A stretch of 64,000 bases of DNA from DASTSN01 sp035549175 (GTDB taxonomy: Bacteria; Bacteroidota; Bacteroidia; Chitinophagales; Chitinophagaceae), in assembly GCA_035549175.1 (NCBI GenBank), contig DASZRL010000123.1:1-64000 (forward strand), read 5' to 3'. Shown here piece after piece: positions 8,520 to 16,405 of this stretch; positions within the stretch are counted from its first letter, which is position 1; every line of letters starts with the position of its first letter. The notes under the pieces are model-generated. The model was not told where the DNA came from and did no database searches. It was given only the letters and a program-made list of their open reading frames with translations. Both the position numbers and the translations under genes were made by a program.

Positions 8520-9230
8520 ATGTCCGCTTCGTCATTCACAACAAACCAACAGAACATGCTGTCCAACCCCCGGACCGGCTCACATGAAAATGCGGAACCG
8601 GCATCCCGGCTCCCTTTTTTTCTGCGAATGACCCGGTGGCCCCGGTTATTACCGGATCAGGCAGGGCTGGAACCCCTGGCCTCCTGCCAGGTACTGTATG
8701 ATGAATTGCTGGCCGCCCTGAAGCAAACCTGGGATCAGGACGGTCCCAGACGAGACCGGGCGGAGGATTGTTTCCGGCTGGCTGTCAATCACTGGGACCT
8801 GCTCAAGAAACATTATGCGGGATTATTTTTTGCGAACGAGCCCGATGAAATCCGGTTTTTCCGCTTTATCAAACCCGGATTTCTGGCCTTTGCCCAGCTT
8901 TTCAGCCTGGTGTATCACGAAGTACTTTTTCGCCCCCACGACCCGGTTGCCTGCCAGTCCTTCCTGGAAGCGGAAGCGCTCCGGTTTCCGAACTTTTTGG
9001 GATCCAATCGTGACCTGGTATCCTATTGGAATAGCCCGGATCAATCCCGGGACCGGGAATTTTTTCTGCGCAGGTTTCATCAGCCCGGGCAGGCAAGCCG
9101 GGATGCCTTTGACCGGGATCCTCTCTTTTTCACCGCCAAAGACCACCTGGTCAGGTCCTACCTCGCCTTACAGGCCTACCATGAGTATATCCTGGAACAG
9201 CAGGCCCCGTACAGTACAGCCGGCCGGTAA
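8520..9230 (+). CDS. RteC-domain protein
   Basis: The 236-residue protein carries the signature of the RteC family: EIRFFRFIKPGFLAFAQLF followed by an aromatic/acidic stretch (about residues 105-135) and a C-terminal helical part. RteC of Bacteroides conjugative transposons is a helical DNA-binding regulator of excision. Chromosomal RteC-like proteins also occur in Bacteroidota with no known role. No integrase, mobilisation or tra genes are nearby, so a transposon role cannot be claimed. The ATG at 8556 is an alternative start. The 289 bases upstream (8231-8519) hold no recognisable feature. Confidence 0.6.
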   Translation: MSASSFTTNQQNMLSNPRTGSHENAEPASRLPFFLRMTRWPRLLPDQAGLEPLASCQVLYDELLAALKQTWDQDGPRRDRAEDCFRLAVNHWDLLKKHYAGLFFANEPDEIRFFRFIKPGFLAFAQLFSLVYHEVLFRPHDPVACQSFLEAEALRFPNFLGSNRDLVSYWNSPDQSRDREFFLRRFHQPGQASRDAFDRDPLFFTAKDHLVRSYLALQAYHEYILEQQAPYSTAGR

Positions 9231-9242
9231 TTAAAATTTCAT

Positions 9243-9273
9243 TTTGAATAATGAACACTGTTCATTATGTTTG
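9243..9273 (+). promoter_or_regulatory. Promoter of the tetR gene (TTTG-N19-TATGTTTG)
   Basis: TTTG at 9243-9246 and TATGTTTG at 9266-9273 are separated by exactly 19 nt, a full match to the Bacteroidota -33/-7 promoter. Transcription should start near 9278, which supports the ATG at 9302 and rules out the upstream ATG at 9251. The spacer is occupied by the palindrome listed next. Confidence 0.85.
9249..9267. promoter_or_regulatory. TetR operator 1 (perfect palindrome)
   Basis: TAATGAACACTGTTCATTA is a perfect 9-bp inverted repeat around one central base. It fills the spacer of the tetR promoter, so binding there should block RNA polymerase and give autorepression. The core TRAACA-N-TGTTYA is shared with operator 2 upstream of the efflux operon. 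Confidence 0.85.
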
Positions 9274-9301
9274 TGCCGATTTAGGAGAACCGGGACACAC
9301 T

Positions 9302-9913
9302 ATGACGATTTCGGAACGAAAAATGCGTGAGCGGGAAGAGATGCGGTCGCTGATACTGGACGGGGCCCGTCAGATCTTCCTGGAAAAAGGGTATGCACAG
9401 ACCAGTATCCGGAATATTGCCGAAAAGATCGAATACAGCCCGGGCACGATCTACCTTTATTTCAGGGATAAGGATGAAATCTGCCATGCGCTGCATGAAG
9501 AAGGGTTCCGTCGCATGCTCGCCCAGATGCAGCCCCTTCAGCACGTGGCGGACCCGATGGAACGACTGCGTGCCATGGGAAGGGTCTACCTGGATTTTGC
9601 CCGGCGCAACAAGGATTTTTATGATCTGATGTTCATCATGGATTCTCCCATGGATCACGAGAAAGACCAGGCCAAATGGGCCATGGGACAGCAAACGCTG
9701 GGTCTTCTCAAGGAAGTGCTCCGCAGTTGCCAGGAAAGGGGTCATTTTGCCGGAAGGAACCTGGACTACCTTTCCTTCATCATTTGGTCGGCGATGCACG
9801 GCATGTGCGCCCTGTATATACGGGAGCGCTGCCAGGCTTACCCCGACATGGATGGTAATGTGCTGATCGACCATGGGTATCAGTATTTTATTGATATGTT
9901 AGAGAAGCTGTAA
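9302..9913 (+). CDS. TetR/AcrR-family repressor of the adjacent efflux operon
   Basis: The 203-residue protein has a TetR N-terminal DNA-binding domain (about residues 15-60: ILDGARQIFLEKGYAQTSIRNIAEKIEYSPGTIYLYFRDKDEI) and an all-helical ligand domain. It lies directly upstream of a TolC-adaptor-RND pump on the same strand. Two related palindromes lie at its own promoter and in front of tolC, so it very probably represses itself and the pump until a ligand binds. The ATG at 9302 was chosen because the mapped promoter makes the upstream ATG at 9251 untranscribed. The ligand is unknown. Confidence 0.92.
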   Translation: MTISERKMREREEMRSLILDGARQIFLEKGYAQTSIRNIAEKIEYSPGTIYLYFRDKDEICHALHEEGFRRMLAQMQPLQHVADPMERLRAMGRVYLDFARRNKDFYDLMFIMDSPMDHEKDQAKWAMGQQTLGLLKEVLRSCQERGHFAGRNLDYLSFIIWSAMHGMCALYIRERCQAYPDMDGNVLIDHGYQYFIDMLEKL

Positions 9914-9929
9914 TTTTTTTTGCCTTTAT

Positions 9930-9946
9930 ACTAAACATTGTTTAGT
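9930..9946. promoter_or_regulatory. TetR operator 2, upstream of the efflux operon
   Basis: ACTAAACATTGTTTAGT is a perfect 8-bp inverted repeat around one base, 29 nt before the tolC start. It shares the TRAACA-N-TGTTYA core with operator 1. A TTTG at 9919-9922 could be the -33 element, with the palindrome again lying in the spacer; the -7 element is poor. Confidence 0.8.
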
Positions 9947-9975
9947 TAATAAACAGTGATTACTAAACCTGCTTT

Positions 9976-11343
9976 ATGCGAAAAAATCTCTTAGGAACGG
10001 GGCTGTTGCTGGCCCTACTTCTGACAGTCCTCTCCGGAAGGACCCAGTCTGTTCTGGATGCGTATGTTTCAGAAGGGTTATCGAGTAACCGCGTTCTACA
10101 GGAAAAGCGGGGAAACCTCGAAAAGAGCCTGCTGGTCCTGCAGGAGGCAAAAAGCCTGCTGCTTCCCACCACCTGGCTGGAAGGCCAATACACCCTGGCC
10201 AAGGGAGGCCGCAGCATTGATATCCCGGTGGGAGATCTGCTTAACCCGGTATACAAAACCCTAAACCAGTTGACGGCCTCCAATGCCTTTCCGCCGGTGA
10301 GCAACCAGTCGGAGCAGTTTCTTCCCAATAATTTTTATGATATACGGCTCCGAACCACCCTGCCGGTAATTAATCCGGATCTTCGAATAAACCGTACCAT
10401 CCAGGGCGAACAGACGGCGCTGCGACAGCAGGAGGTTTCCGTATACGCACGGGAATTGGTGCGTGAAATCAAAAGCGCTTATTATAACTACCTGGCTGCC
10501 TCCAGGGCCATAAGCATTTACCAGAATGCCCTGGAAGTGGTCAGCCAGAATCTGCGGGCAAACCAGGCGCTGCTGGCCAGTGGTAAAGGCCTTCCTGCCT
10601 ATGTTTCCCGGGCGGAAAGCGAAGTGCAGGCTGTCTCCGGCCAGTTGCTGGCAGCACAGAATGAACAGCGAAATGCCCGGGCCTATTTCAATTTCCTGCT
10701 CAATAAGCCGCTCAACGATCCGGTAGCAGAACAGGATGCCGTTATCGACCCTGCTGCGCTGGTCGCTCTCTCCGGCGGAGATTCCCTTGCTATCCGGGGG
10801 AGGGAGGAACTGCAGAGCCTGGAAACGGCGCGCCGCATCCAGGAACAGGTTCTTCGCCAGCGTGAGTTATTCCGGGTTCCCCGTGTAAACAGTTTTCTGG
10901 ACCTGGCGGCCCAGGATTACGTGCCAACGGTCAAAGGCAAATCCTTTTTCTATCTGGCCGGGGTACAGGTTCAGGTTCCGCTATTCAGCGGGAAAAGGAA
11001 CCTGAACGGCATACGGGAAGCTCATGTCGATCTCAAAAACCTGGAACTTGCCGCAGCCGATACGTATCAGCAATTGCAACTCGCCGCGCAGGTAAGCCGC
11101 AATAATGCCTGGACGGCCTACGCCGCCTACCAGGCTTCCCAGAAAGAACAGGAGGCAGCGCGCCAATACTTCAAGCTGATAGACCGGGGCTACCGGGAAG
11201 GCACCAGCAGCTTCCTGGAGTGGCTCGACGCCCGTAACCAATACACTAACTCCCAGCTGCGCACCAATATAAACGGCTTTCAGTTTCTGGTGGCCCTGGC
11301 CGACCTGGAGCGGCAGACGGCAGCCTATTCCATTAACCCATAA
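9976..11343 (+). CDS. TolC-family outer membrane efflux protein
   Basis: The 455-residue protein has a signal peptide (about 1-24: LLLALLLTVLSGRTQS) and two repeats of the OEP coiled-coil/beta-barrel domain, as in TolC/OprM. Long helical stretches (YLAASRAISIYQNALEVVSQNLRANQALLASG) and the final NGFQFLVALADLERQT strand are typical. It forms the outer membrane channel of the tripartite pump encoded by the next two genes. It is the first gene of the operon, with operator 2 immediately upstream. Confidence 0.92.
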   Translation: MRKNLLGTGLLLALLLTVLSGRTQSVLDAYVSEGLSSNRVLQEKRGNLEKSLLVLQEAKSLLLPTTWLEGQYTLAKGGRSIDIPVGDLLNPVYKTLNQLTASNAFPPVSNQSEQFLPNNFYDIRLRTTLPVINPDLRINRTIQGEQTALRQQEVSVYARELVREIKSAYYNYLAASRAISIYQNALEVVSQNLRANQALLASGKGLPAYVSRAESEVQAVSGQLLAAQNEQRNARAYFNFLLNKPLNDPVAEQDAVIDPAALVALSGGDSLAIRGREELQSLETARRIQEQVLRQRELFRVPRVNSFLDLAAQDYVPTVKGKSFFYLAGVQVQVPLFSGKRNLNGIREAHVDLKNLELAAADTYQQLQLAAQVSRNNAWTAYAAYQASQKEQEAARQYFKLIDRGYREGTSSFLEWLDARNQYTNSQLRTNINGFQFLVALADLERQTAAYSINP

Positions 11344-11354
11344 AATGTATTGCT

Positions 11355-12401
11355 ATGCGAACCTTCGTAGGGATTATCCTGCTTTCCGTTTTGCTTTACG
11401 CATGCACCGGACGCGAAGAACAAAAAAAATCCGACCGGGCCGAGGCCCAGCCCGTTCCGGTTCGACTGCTGGCGGTAGCCGGGGACAGTTTCTCGCGGCA
11501 GATACCCGTGTCCGGCCTGGTTACCACGCAGGACGAGGCCCGGCTTTCCTTTAAAATCGGGGGCATAATCGATCAGGTCCTCGTGCGGGAAGGGCAGTAT
11601 GTGAAACGAGGCCAGCTCCTGGCCACCCTGAAACCCAATGAAATTGCCGCCCAGGTCAGCCAGGCCCGCCTGGCGGTGGAGAAGGCGGACCGGGATTACC
11701 AGCGCCTCCTCAACCTATACCGGGATAGCGTAGCAACCCTTGAGCAGTTGCAGAACGCCAGGACGGGCCTGGACCTGGCACGTCAGAGCCTGCAGCAGGT
11801 CGCCTTTAACCAGGCATATGCCCGGATCGTGGCGCCAGCAGACGGTTTTGTCGCGCGCCGGTTGCTCAATCCCGGAGAATTGACGGGTCCGGGCAATGTG
11901 GTTCTGGTCATGGGCAGGGTTTCCGGATCAGCCCAATGGATCCTGCAGGCCGGTGTGGCGGATCGGGATTGGGACGCAATCCGGACCGGGGATTCGGCGC
12001 AGGTAACCCTTGATGCTTTTCCGGGCCAGGTTTTTCCTGCTGTGGTTACCCGGCGCGGCCTCGCTGCAGATCCGGTGACCGGTTCATTTCCCGTGGAGCT
12101 TTCGGTAGGTTTCGGCGACCGCAGGCCGGCGATGGGACTCTTTGCTTCGGCCGTGATACGCACCACCAACTGGTCCCGGGAATGGCGGATTCCGTATGAA
12201 GCCTTGCTGGAGGCAGACGGTAACAGGGGGTACGTGTTTGTCACCGAGGACGGCCACCGCGTTCACCGGGTGGAGGTGTCCATCGGTTCCCTGGGCAACC
12301 AGTCCGTTACTATTTCCCGGGGCCTGGAGGGACACCGGTACGTGGTTACCTCCGGTAGTCCCTACCTGAGTGACAGCGCTGAAATCACGGTAGCTCCTTA
12401 A
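11355..12401 (+). CDS. RND efflux periplasmic adaptor (membrane fusion lipoprotein)
   Basis: The 348-residue protein begins with a lipoprotein signal (LLSVLLYAC, lipid-attached Cys at about residue 17). The adaptor domains follow: a lipoyl/barrel-sandwich half (GGIIDQVLVREGQYVKRGQLLATL), an alpha-hairpin (about 95-135), the second lipoyl half (ARIVAPADGFVARRL) and a beta-barrel. It links the RND pump to TolC. It starts 11 nt after tolC and ends 29 nt before the RND gene. Confidence 0.92.
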   Translation: MRTFVGIILLSVLLYACTGREEQKKSDRAEAQPVPVRLLAVAGDSFSRQIPVSGLVTTQDEARLSFKIGGIIDQVLVREGQYVKRGQLLATLKPNEIAAQVSQARLAVEKADRDYQRLLNLYRDSVATLEQLQNARTGLDLARQSLQQVAFNQAYARIVAPADGFVARRLLNPGELTGPGNVVLVMGRVSGSAQWILQAGVADRDWDAIRTGDSAQVTLDAFPGQVFPAVVTRRGLAADPVTGSFPVELSVGFGDRRPAMGLFASAVIRTTNWSREWRIPYEALLEADGNRGYVFVTEDGHRVHRVEVSIGSLGNQSVTISRGLEGHRYVVTSGSPYLSDSAEITVAP

Positions 12402-12430
12402 CCTTATTCTGTCCTCAATACGACTGAACT

Positions 12431-15400
12431 ATGCGACTGACTTCCTTTTTTGTAAAGAACTACCAGTTCACCCTGGTACTGTTTCTGATGATTGTGGTGG
12501 TGAGTGTTACCACGCTGCGTACCATGCCCCGCGAGGAGGATCCTGAAATCAATCCCCCTCAGTTTCCCATTGTGGTAGTTTATCCGGGTACCAGCCCGCG
12601 GGATATGGAAGAACTGGTGGTGAAGCCGATTGAAAAGAAGGTAAGTGAACTGGAGGATCTCAAGAAAATCACCACCACCATTGACGACGGGGTAGCCGTC
12701 CTGATTGTGGAATACAAGTACAGTAGCCCGGTGGAAGCCAAGTACCAGGAACTGGTCCGTGAGGTCAATGCCCTTCGCCCGGACCTGCCATCCGATATAG
12801 CCAGCATAGAGATCCGCAAGGTATCGCCGACCGATGTCAACGTACTCCAGGCGGCCCTGGTTTCCGAGAATGCTTCCAGGGACGCTATGCGGCAGTCTGC
12901 CAAACGCCTGAAGGAGGACCTGGAGAAGGTGCGCAGCCTGAAAAAGGTGGAATACTGGGGTGTTCCGGATCCCATCATCCGGGTGGATCTCCGGCTGGAC
13001 AAGATTGCCCAGCTGCACATTCCCCTGAATTACGTGATAGGCAGTATTCAAAGCGAGGCAGCCAACCTGCCGGGAGGCAGCATCCAGGCCGGAAATAAGA
13101 CCTATAATATCAAGACCAGCGGCAAATACAGGAGCCTGGAAGAAATCCGCCACACCATTATCTACAGCGGGAACGGGAAGACGGTTGCCCTTTCGGATGT
13201 GGCGGACGTGGCGTTTAACTATGCGGAGGATAAACATATCATCCGCCTGAATGGTCATCGCTGCGTCCTGGTTACCGCAGCCCAGAAGGCGGGCGAGAAC
13301 ATTGCCGCCACCCAGCAGGCCTACCAGCCGGTACTGGAAAAGTTCCGCCGCTCCCTTCCCGCCAATATCACGCTGGTTACCTCTTTTGACCAGGCGGACA
13401 ACGTCAATCACCGCCTGAGCGGCCTGGGCGTCGACTTCCTGATTGCCATCGGCCTGGTCCTGATTACCCTGGTGCCGCTGGGCTGGCGCGCGTCCCTGGT
13501 GGTCATGGTTGCCATCCCCCTTTCCCTCGGACTGGGTGTGGTCGCCATGAGCCTGCTGGGGTTTTCCCTGAACCAGTTGAGCATCGTGGGATTCGTGGTG
13601 GCCCTGGGTCTGCTGGTGGATGACAGCATTGTGGTAGTAGAGAATATCGAGCGATGGTTGCGGGAAGGCTACTCCCGCACGCAGGCTGCCATCGAAGCCA
13701 CCCGGCAGATCAGCCTGGCGGTGCTGGGTTGCACCGCGACCCTGATGATCGCATTCCTGCCGCTTGTCTTCCTGCCTGAGGCTTCCGGGGAATTCATACG
13801 GGGGCTGCCGATGGCGGTCATTACCTCGGTATTCGCTTCGATGCTGGTATCGCTGACGATTGTACCCTTCCTGGCCAGCAAAATCCTCAAGTCCCACCAA
13901 AACGCCGACGGCAACCTTTTTCTGCGCGGACTCAAGCGGCTGATCCACGGCAGCTACGCACGCCTGCTGGCGGTTGCCCTTCGCCATCCAGTTACCACCC
14001 TGGTGGCAGCCTTTGCCCTGTTTGGGGCTTCCCTGCTGGTCTTCCCCGTGATCGGTTTCAGGCTTTTTCCCACCTCTGAAAAACCCCAGTTTCTGATCAA
14101 TATCCGCATGCCCCTTCAAAGCAGTCTCGATGCCACGGATCACATGACCCGGGCGGTGGAACGGGTCCTGGCGGGACAGTCCCGCGTGGCCTTTTATACC
14201 AGCAATGTAGGAAAGGGAAACCCGCGGATTTATTACAACGAAATCCCCGAAAGTGAAAAGAGCGATTATGCCCAGATCTATGTGCAGTTGGAAAGGGATG
14301 TCAGGGCCGCCGAGAAGAAGCGGATCATCGACAGCCTGCGAAGCCGCTTTTCGGGATTTGCGGGGGCTAAAATCGAGGTGAAGGATTTTGAACAGGGCCC
14401 CCCGGTGGATGCACCTGTCGCCATCCGCATTACGGGAGATAACCTCGATACCCTGCGGGTGCTGGCTGGCCAGGCCGAAGGACTGCTCAGGCAGATCCCC
14501 GGTGCCATGTATGTTACCAACGACGTAGCGGTACTCAAGTCCGATATCCGGCTCCATATCAATACGGATAAAGCCAGGACCCTTGGCATCCAGACGGCGG
14601 ACATAGACCGGACTGTCCGGCTGGCGGTAGCGGGACTGGAGGCCGGAACTTATACCAATGAAGAGGGTGATGATTATGCCATCCTGGTCGGGACACCCAA
14701 GGGCCGTTTTGCCTCACTTCAGACTTTTGATCAGATCTATATCAATAATCCCGCCGGCACGCCCATCCCTCTAAGCCAGGTGGCCAGCCTCGAGTTTGAG
14801 TCTTCGCCGCTTACCATCAGGCACCTGGACAAGAAGCGGTTTGTTGTCATCAAGGCCTTCACGCAGAAAGGCGTCCTGGCAGAACAGGTTAACAAGGCAT
14901 TCCTGCAAAAGGCGTCCCTGATCCACCTTCCGCCCGGCTATGAATGGCAGCTGGCGGGGGAGGCCGAGAGTGAAAAAGAAGCGTTCGGGGGAGGATTTAT
15001 GACCGTGGTGATCGCCACCATATTTCTGTTTATCATGGTCCTTATTCTGGAATTCCGGACCCTGAAAAGCACGCTGATCGTACTGTCCGTTATCCCGCTG
15101 GGTATTATCGGAGGCATTGCCATGCTCTGGCTCAGCGGGAATCCGATGTCATTTGTGGCCATTATCGGATTTATCGGCCTGGCCGGCGTGGAAGTGAAAA
15201 ACTCCATCCTGCTGGTCGATTTTACCAACCAGTTGCGGGAACAGGGCAGATCCCTGGACGATGCCATCCGGGAGGCCGGTGAACTCCGGTTTCTTCCCAT
15301 TGTATTGACCAGCCTGACGGCCATCGGGGGCCTGGTTCCCATTGCCCTTAACAGTAACCCGCTGATCTCGCCCCTGGCCCTGGTGCTGATCGGGGGACTG

Positions 15401-15496
15401 ATTTCATCCACGCTGCTATCCCGGATTGTGACCCCCGTGGTATACAAACTGATTCCTCCGGCCATCCCGACCGGTGAGCCTGGCCAGCCATCCTGA
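12431..15496 (+). CDS. RND-family efflux pump, inner membrane transporter
   Basis: The 1021-residue protein has the full RND layout of about twelve membrane helices and two large periplasmic loops. The proton-relay motif GLLVDDSIVVVENIER puts the Asp pair at about residues 397-398. The start MREEDPEINPP and the family strands (VVVYPGTSP and DLKKITT) fit the AcrB/MexF branch of drug and solvent pumps rather than metal pumps, although the substrate cannot be proved. It is the last gene of the TetR-controlled operon. Confidence 0.93.
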   Translation: MRLTSFFVKNYQFTLVLFLMIVVVSVTTLRTMPREEDPEINPPQFPIVVVYPGTSPRDMEELVVKPIEKKVSELEDLKKITTTIDDGVAVLIVEYKYSSPVEAKYQELVREVNALRPDLPSDIASIEIRKVSPTDVNVLQAALVSENASRDAMRQSAKRLKEDLEKVRSLKKVEYWGVPDPIIRVDLRLDKIAQLHIPLNYVIGSIQSEAANLPGGSIQAGNKTYNIKTSGKYRSLEEIRHTIIYSGNGKTVALSDVADVAFNYAEDKHIIRLNGHRCVLVTAAQKAGENIAATQQAYQPVLEKFRRSLPANITLVTSFDQADNVNHRLSGLGVDFLIAIGLVLITLVPLGWRASLVVMVAIPLSLGLGVVAMSLLGFSLNQLSIVGFVVALGLLVDDSIVVVENIERWLREGYSRTQAAIEATRQISLAVLGCTATLMIAFLPLVFLPEASGEFIRGLPMAVITSVFASMLVSLTIVPFLASKILKSHQNADGNLFLRGLKRLIHGSYARLLAVALRHPVTTLVAAFALFGASLLVFPVIGFRLFPTSEKPQFLINIRMPLQSSLDATDHMTRAVERVLAGQSRVAFYTSNVGKGNPRIYYNEIPESEKSDYAQIYVQLERDVRAAEKKRIIDSLRSRFSGFAGAKIEVKDFEQGPPVDAPVAIRITGDNLDTLRVLAGQAEGLLRQIPGAMYVTNDVAVLKSDIRLHINTDKARTLGIQTADIDRTVRLAVAGLEAGTYTNEEGDDYAILVGTPKGRFASLQTFDQIYINNPAGTPIPLSQVASLEFESSPLTIRHLDKKRFVVIKAFTQKGVLAEQVNKAFLQKASLIHLPPGYEWQLAGEAESEKEAFGGGFMTVVIATIFLFIMVLILEFRTLKSTLIVLSVIPLGIIGGIAMLWLSGNPMSFVAIIGFIGLAGVEVKNSILLVDFTNQLREQGRSLDDAIREAGELRFLPIVLTSLTAIGGLVPIALNSNPLISPLALVLIGGLISSTLLSRIVTPVVYKLIPPAIPTGEPGQPS

Positions 15497-15529
15497 GGCA
15501 GGCCATCCGTCTCACGGGACTCCCGTCAT

Positions 15530-15563
15530 AAAAGGTCCCTTCGCCCGGAAGGATGAAGGGACC
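15530..15563 (-). terminator. Probable terminator for the minus-strand HATPase gene
   Basis: A perfect 9-bp stem (GGTCCCTTC at 15534-15542 with GAAGGGACC at 15555-15563) lies between the convergent RND and HATPase genes. Read on the minus strand it is followed by TTTTAT; on the plus strand there is no T run. Confidence 0.6.
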
Positions 15564-15597
15564 ATACTGGTACCTGAAACACCGAGTACGTGGCTGT

Positions 15598-16020
15598 TCA
15601 GGCCGCGCCCCGGAGGTTGGGGAAACTGAACAGGATGGTGGCTGCGTTTTCCCGGTGGCCCGAAAGGTCCACATGGCCTCCCATCTTGGCTGCCAGCAAC
15701 CTGAGGTGCTGCAGGCCTACCAGGACCGGGTAGGAATTGCTGGTCCCGGTATCCTTAACCTCCAGGAAGATGTCATTCTGGAACGCCTGGGCGGAAACCC
15801 GGATGCAGGTTTCCTGCCCGCAGCGGGCCATGACATAAAAAATACTCCCCAGCAGGGTTGCCAGCAGGTTCCGGTCGGTATGCAGGGTACAGTCGGCCGG
15901 GATTTCGTTGAGAAAATAACTGTGCTGCTGCACGGCAATAGGTTGATAACTTTCCAGCAGCTGGAAGACCAGATCACGCAGGCGGATTTTTTCCCCGGCT
16001 TGTTTTTCAAAGGATTCCAT
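15598..16020 (-). CDS. Stand-alone HATPase (histidine-kinase-like ATP-binding) protein
   Basis: The 140-residue protein resembles only the ATP-binding half of a histidine kinase: an N-box-like stretch (TDRNLLATLLGSIFYVMARCG, about residues 45-65), a G1 box (FLEVKDTG, about 87-94) and a closing strand (AATILFSFP). There is no phospho-accepting His domain, no sensor and no membrane segment. The usual Asn of the N box seems replaced, and the G2 loop is weak, so ATP binding may be impaired. A perfect promoter lies upstream with a leader of about 130 nt. It could act as an anti-sigma-type or partner-switching kinase, or be a kinase remnant. Confidence 0.55.
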   Translation of the reverse strand: MESFEKQAGEKIRLRDLVFQLLESYQPIAVQQHSYFLNEIPADCTLHTDRNLLATLLGSIFYVMARCGQETCIRVSAQAFQNDIFLEVKDTGTSNSYPVLVGLQHLRLLAAKMGGHVDLSGHRENAATILFSFPNLRGAA

Positions 16021-16405
16021 ACAGGATGCTTTTTGCGGTTAGCGTATTTCGCCAGGGTACGGAAGATCATCTCAACGGGTACCGGATCCAAGGGGTTTTT
16101 CTACAGGACATCGAAACGTCGTTTTTCACAGGGTGAGTAGTTTCCTGTCCGGGTACAAAATTATAAGCCCCGGATACCGGCTCAAATAGAACAACCGAGG
16201 ATTGATCTGTCATACCCCGTTTCCGGTTCTTGTAGAAAAATGATTACGTAAGGTCCCCAGGCAGGTTTACGTACCGGGCTGCCTGTTCCCGCGAAAGATA
16301 GGCAACCGTTTGCGTCACCACCTTTGGTATAAGGTTGTTATTTTTATGCGGGCTGTCTTCGGGGCGGCCCGGGATTGACTCCATCCACTATTAAAAATCA
16401 AGACC
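16021..16405. other. Intergenic region between divergent genes
   Basis: These 385 bases hold the promoter of the HATPase gene (listed separately) and the upstream region of the GH109-like gene. No gene was recognised. For the plus strand there is a TTTG at 16323-16326 but no matching -7 element at the usual distance. Confidence 0.45.
16156..16186 (-). promoter_or_regulatory. Promoter of the HATPase gene (TTTG-N19-TAATTTTG)
   Basis: On the minus strand TTTG (16186-16183) and TAATTTTG (16163-16156) are exactly 19 nt apart, a complete Bacteroidota promoter. It would start transcription near 16151, about 130 nt before the HATPase start codon. Confidence 0.8.

Noticed and set aside
12404..14557. 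717-codon open frame on the minus strand
   Set aside because: It is antisense to the RND pump gene, which has all family motifs; it is a by-product of GC-rich codon use.
15717..16091. Frame overlapping the start of the HATPase gene in another register
   Set aside because: It could suggest a frameshifted N-terminal extension, but it has no domain and the HATPase frame has an in-frame stop just upstream.
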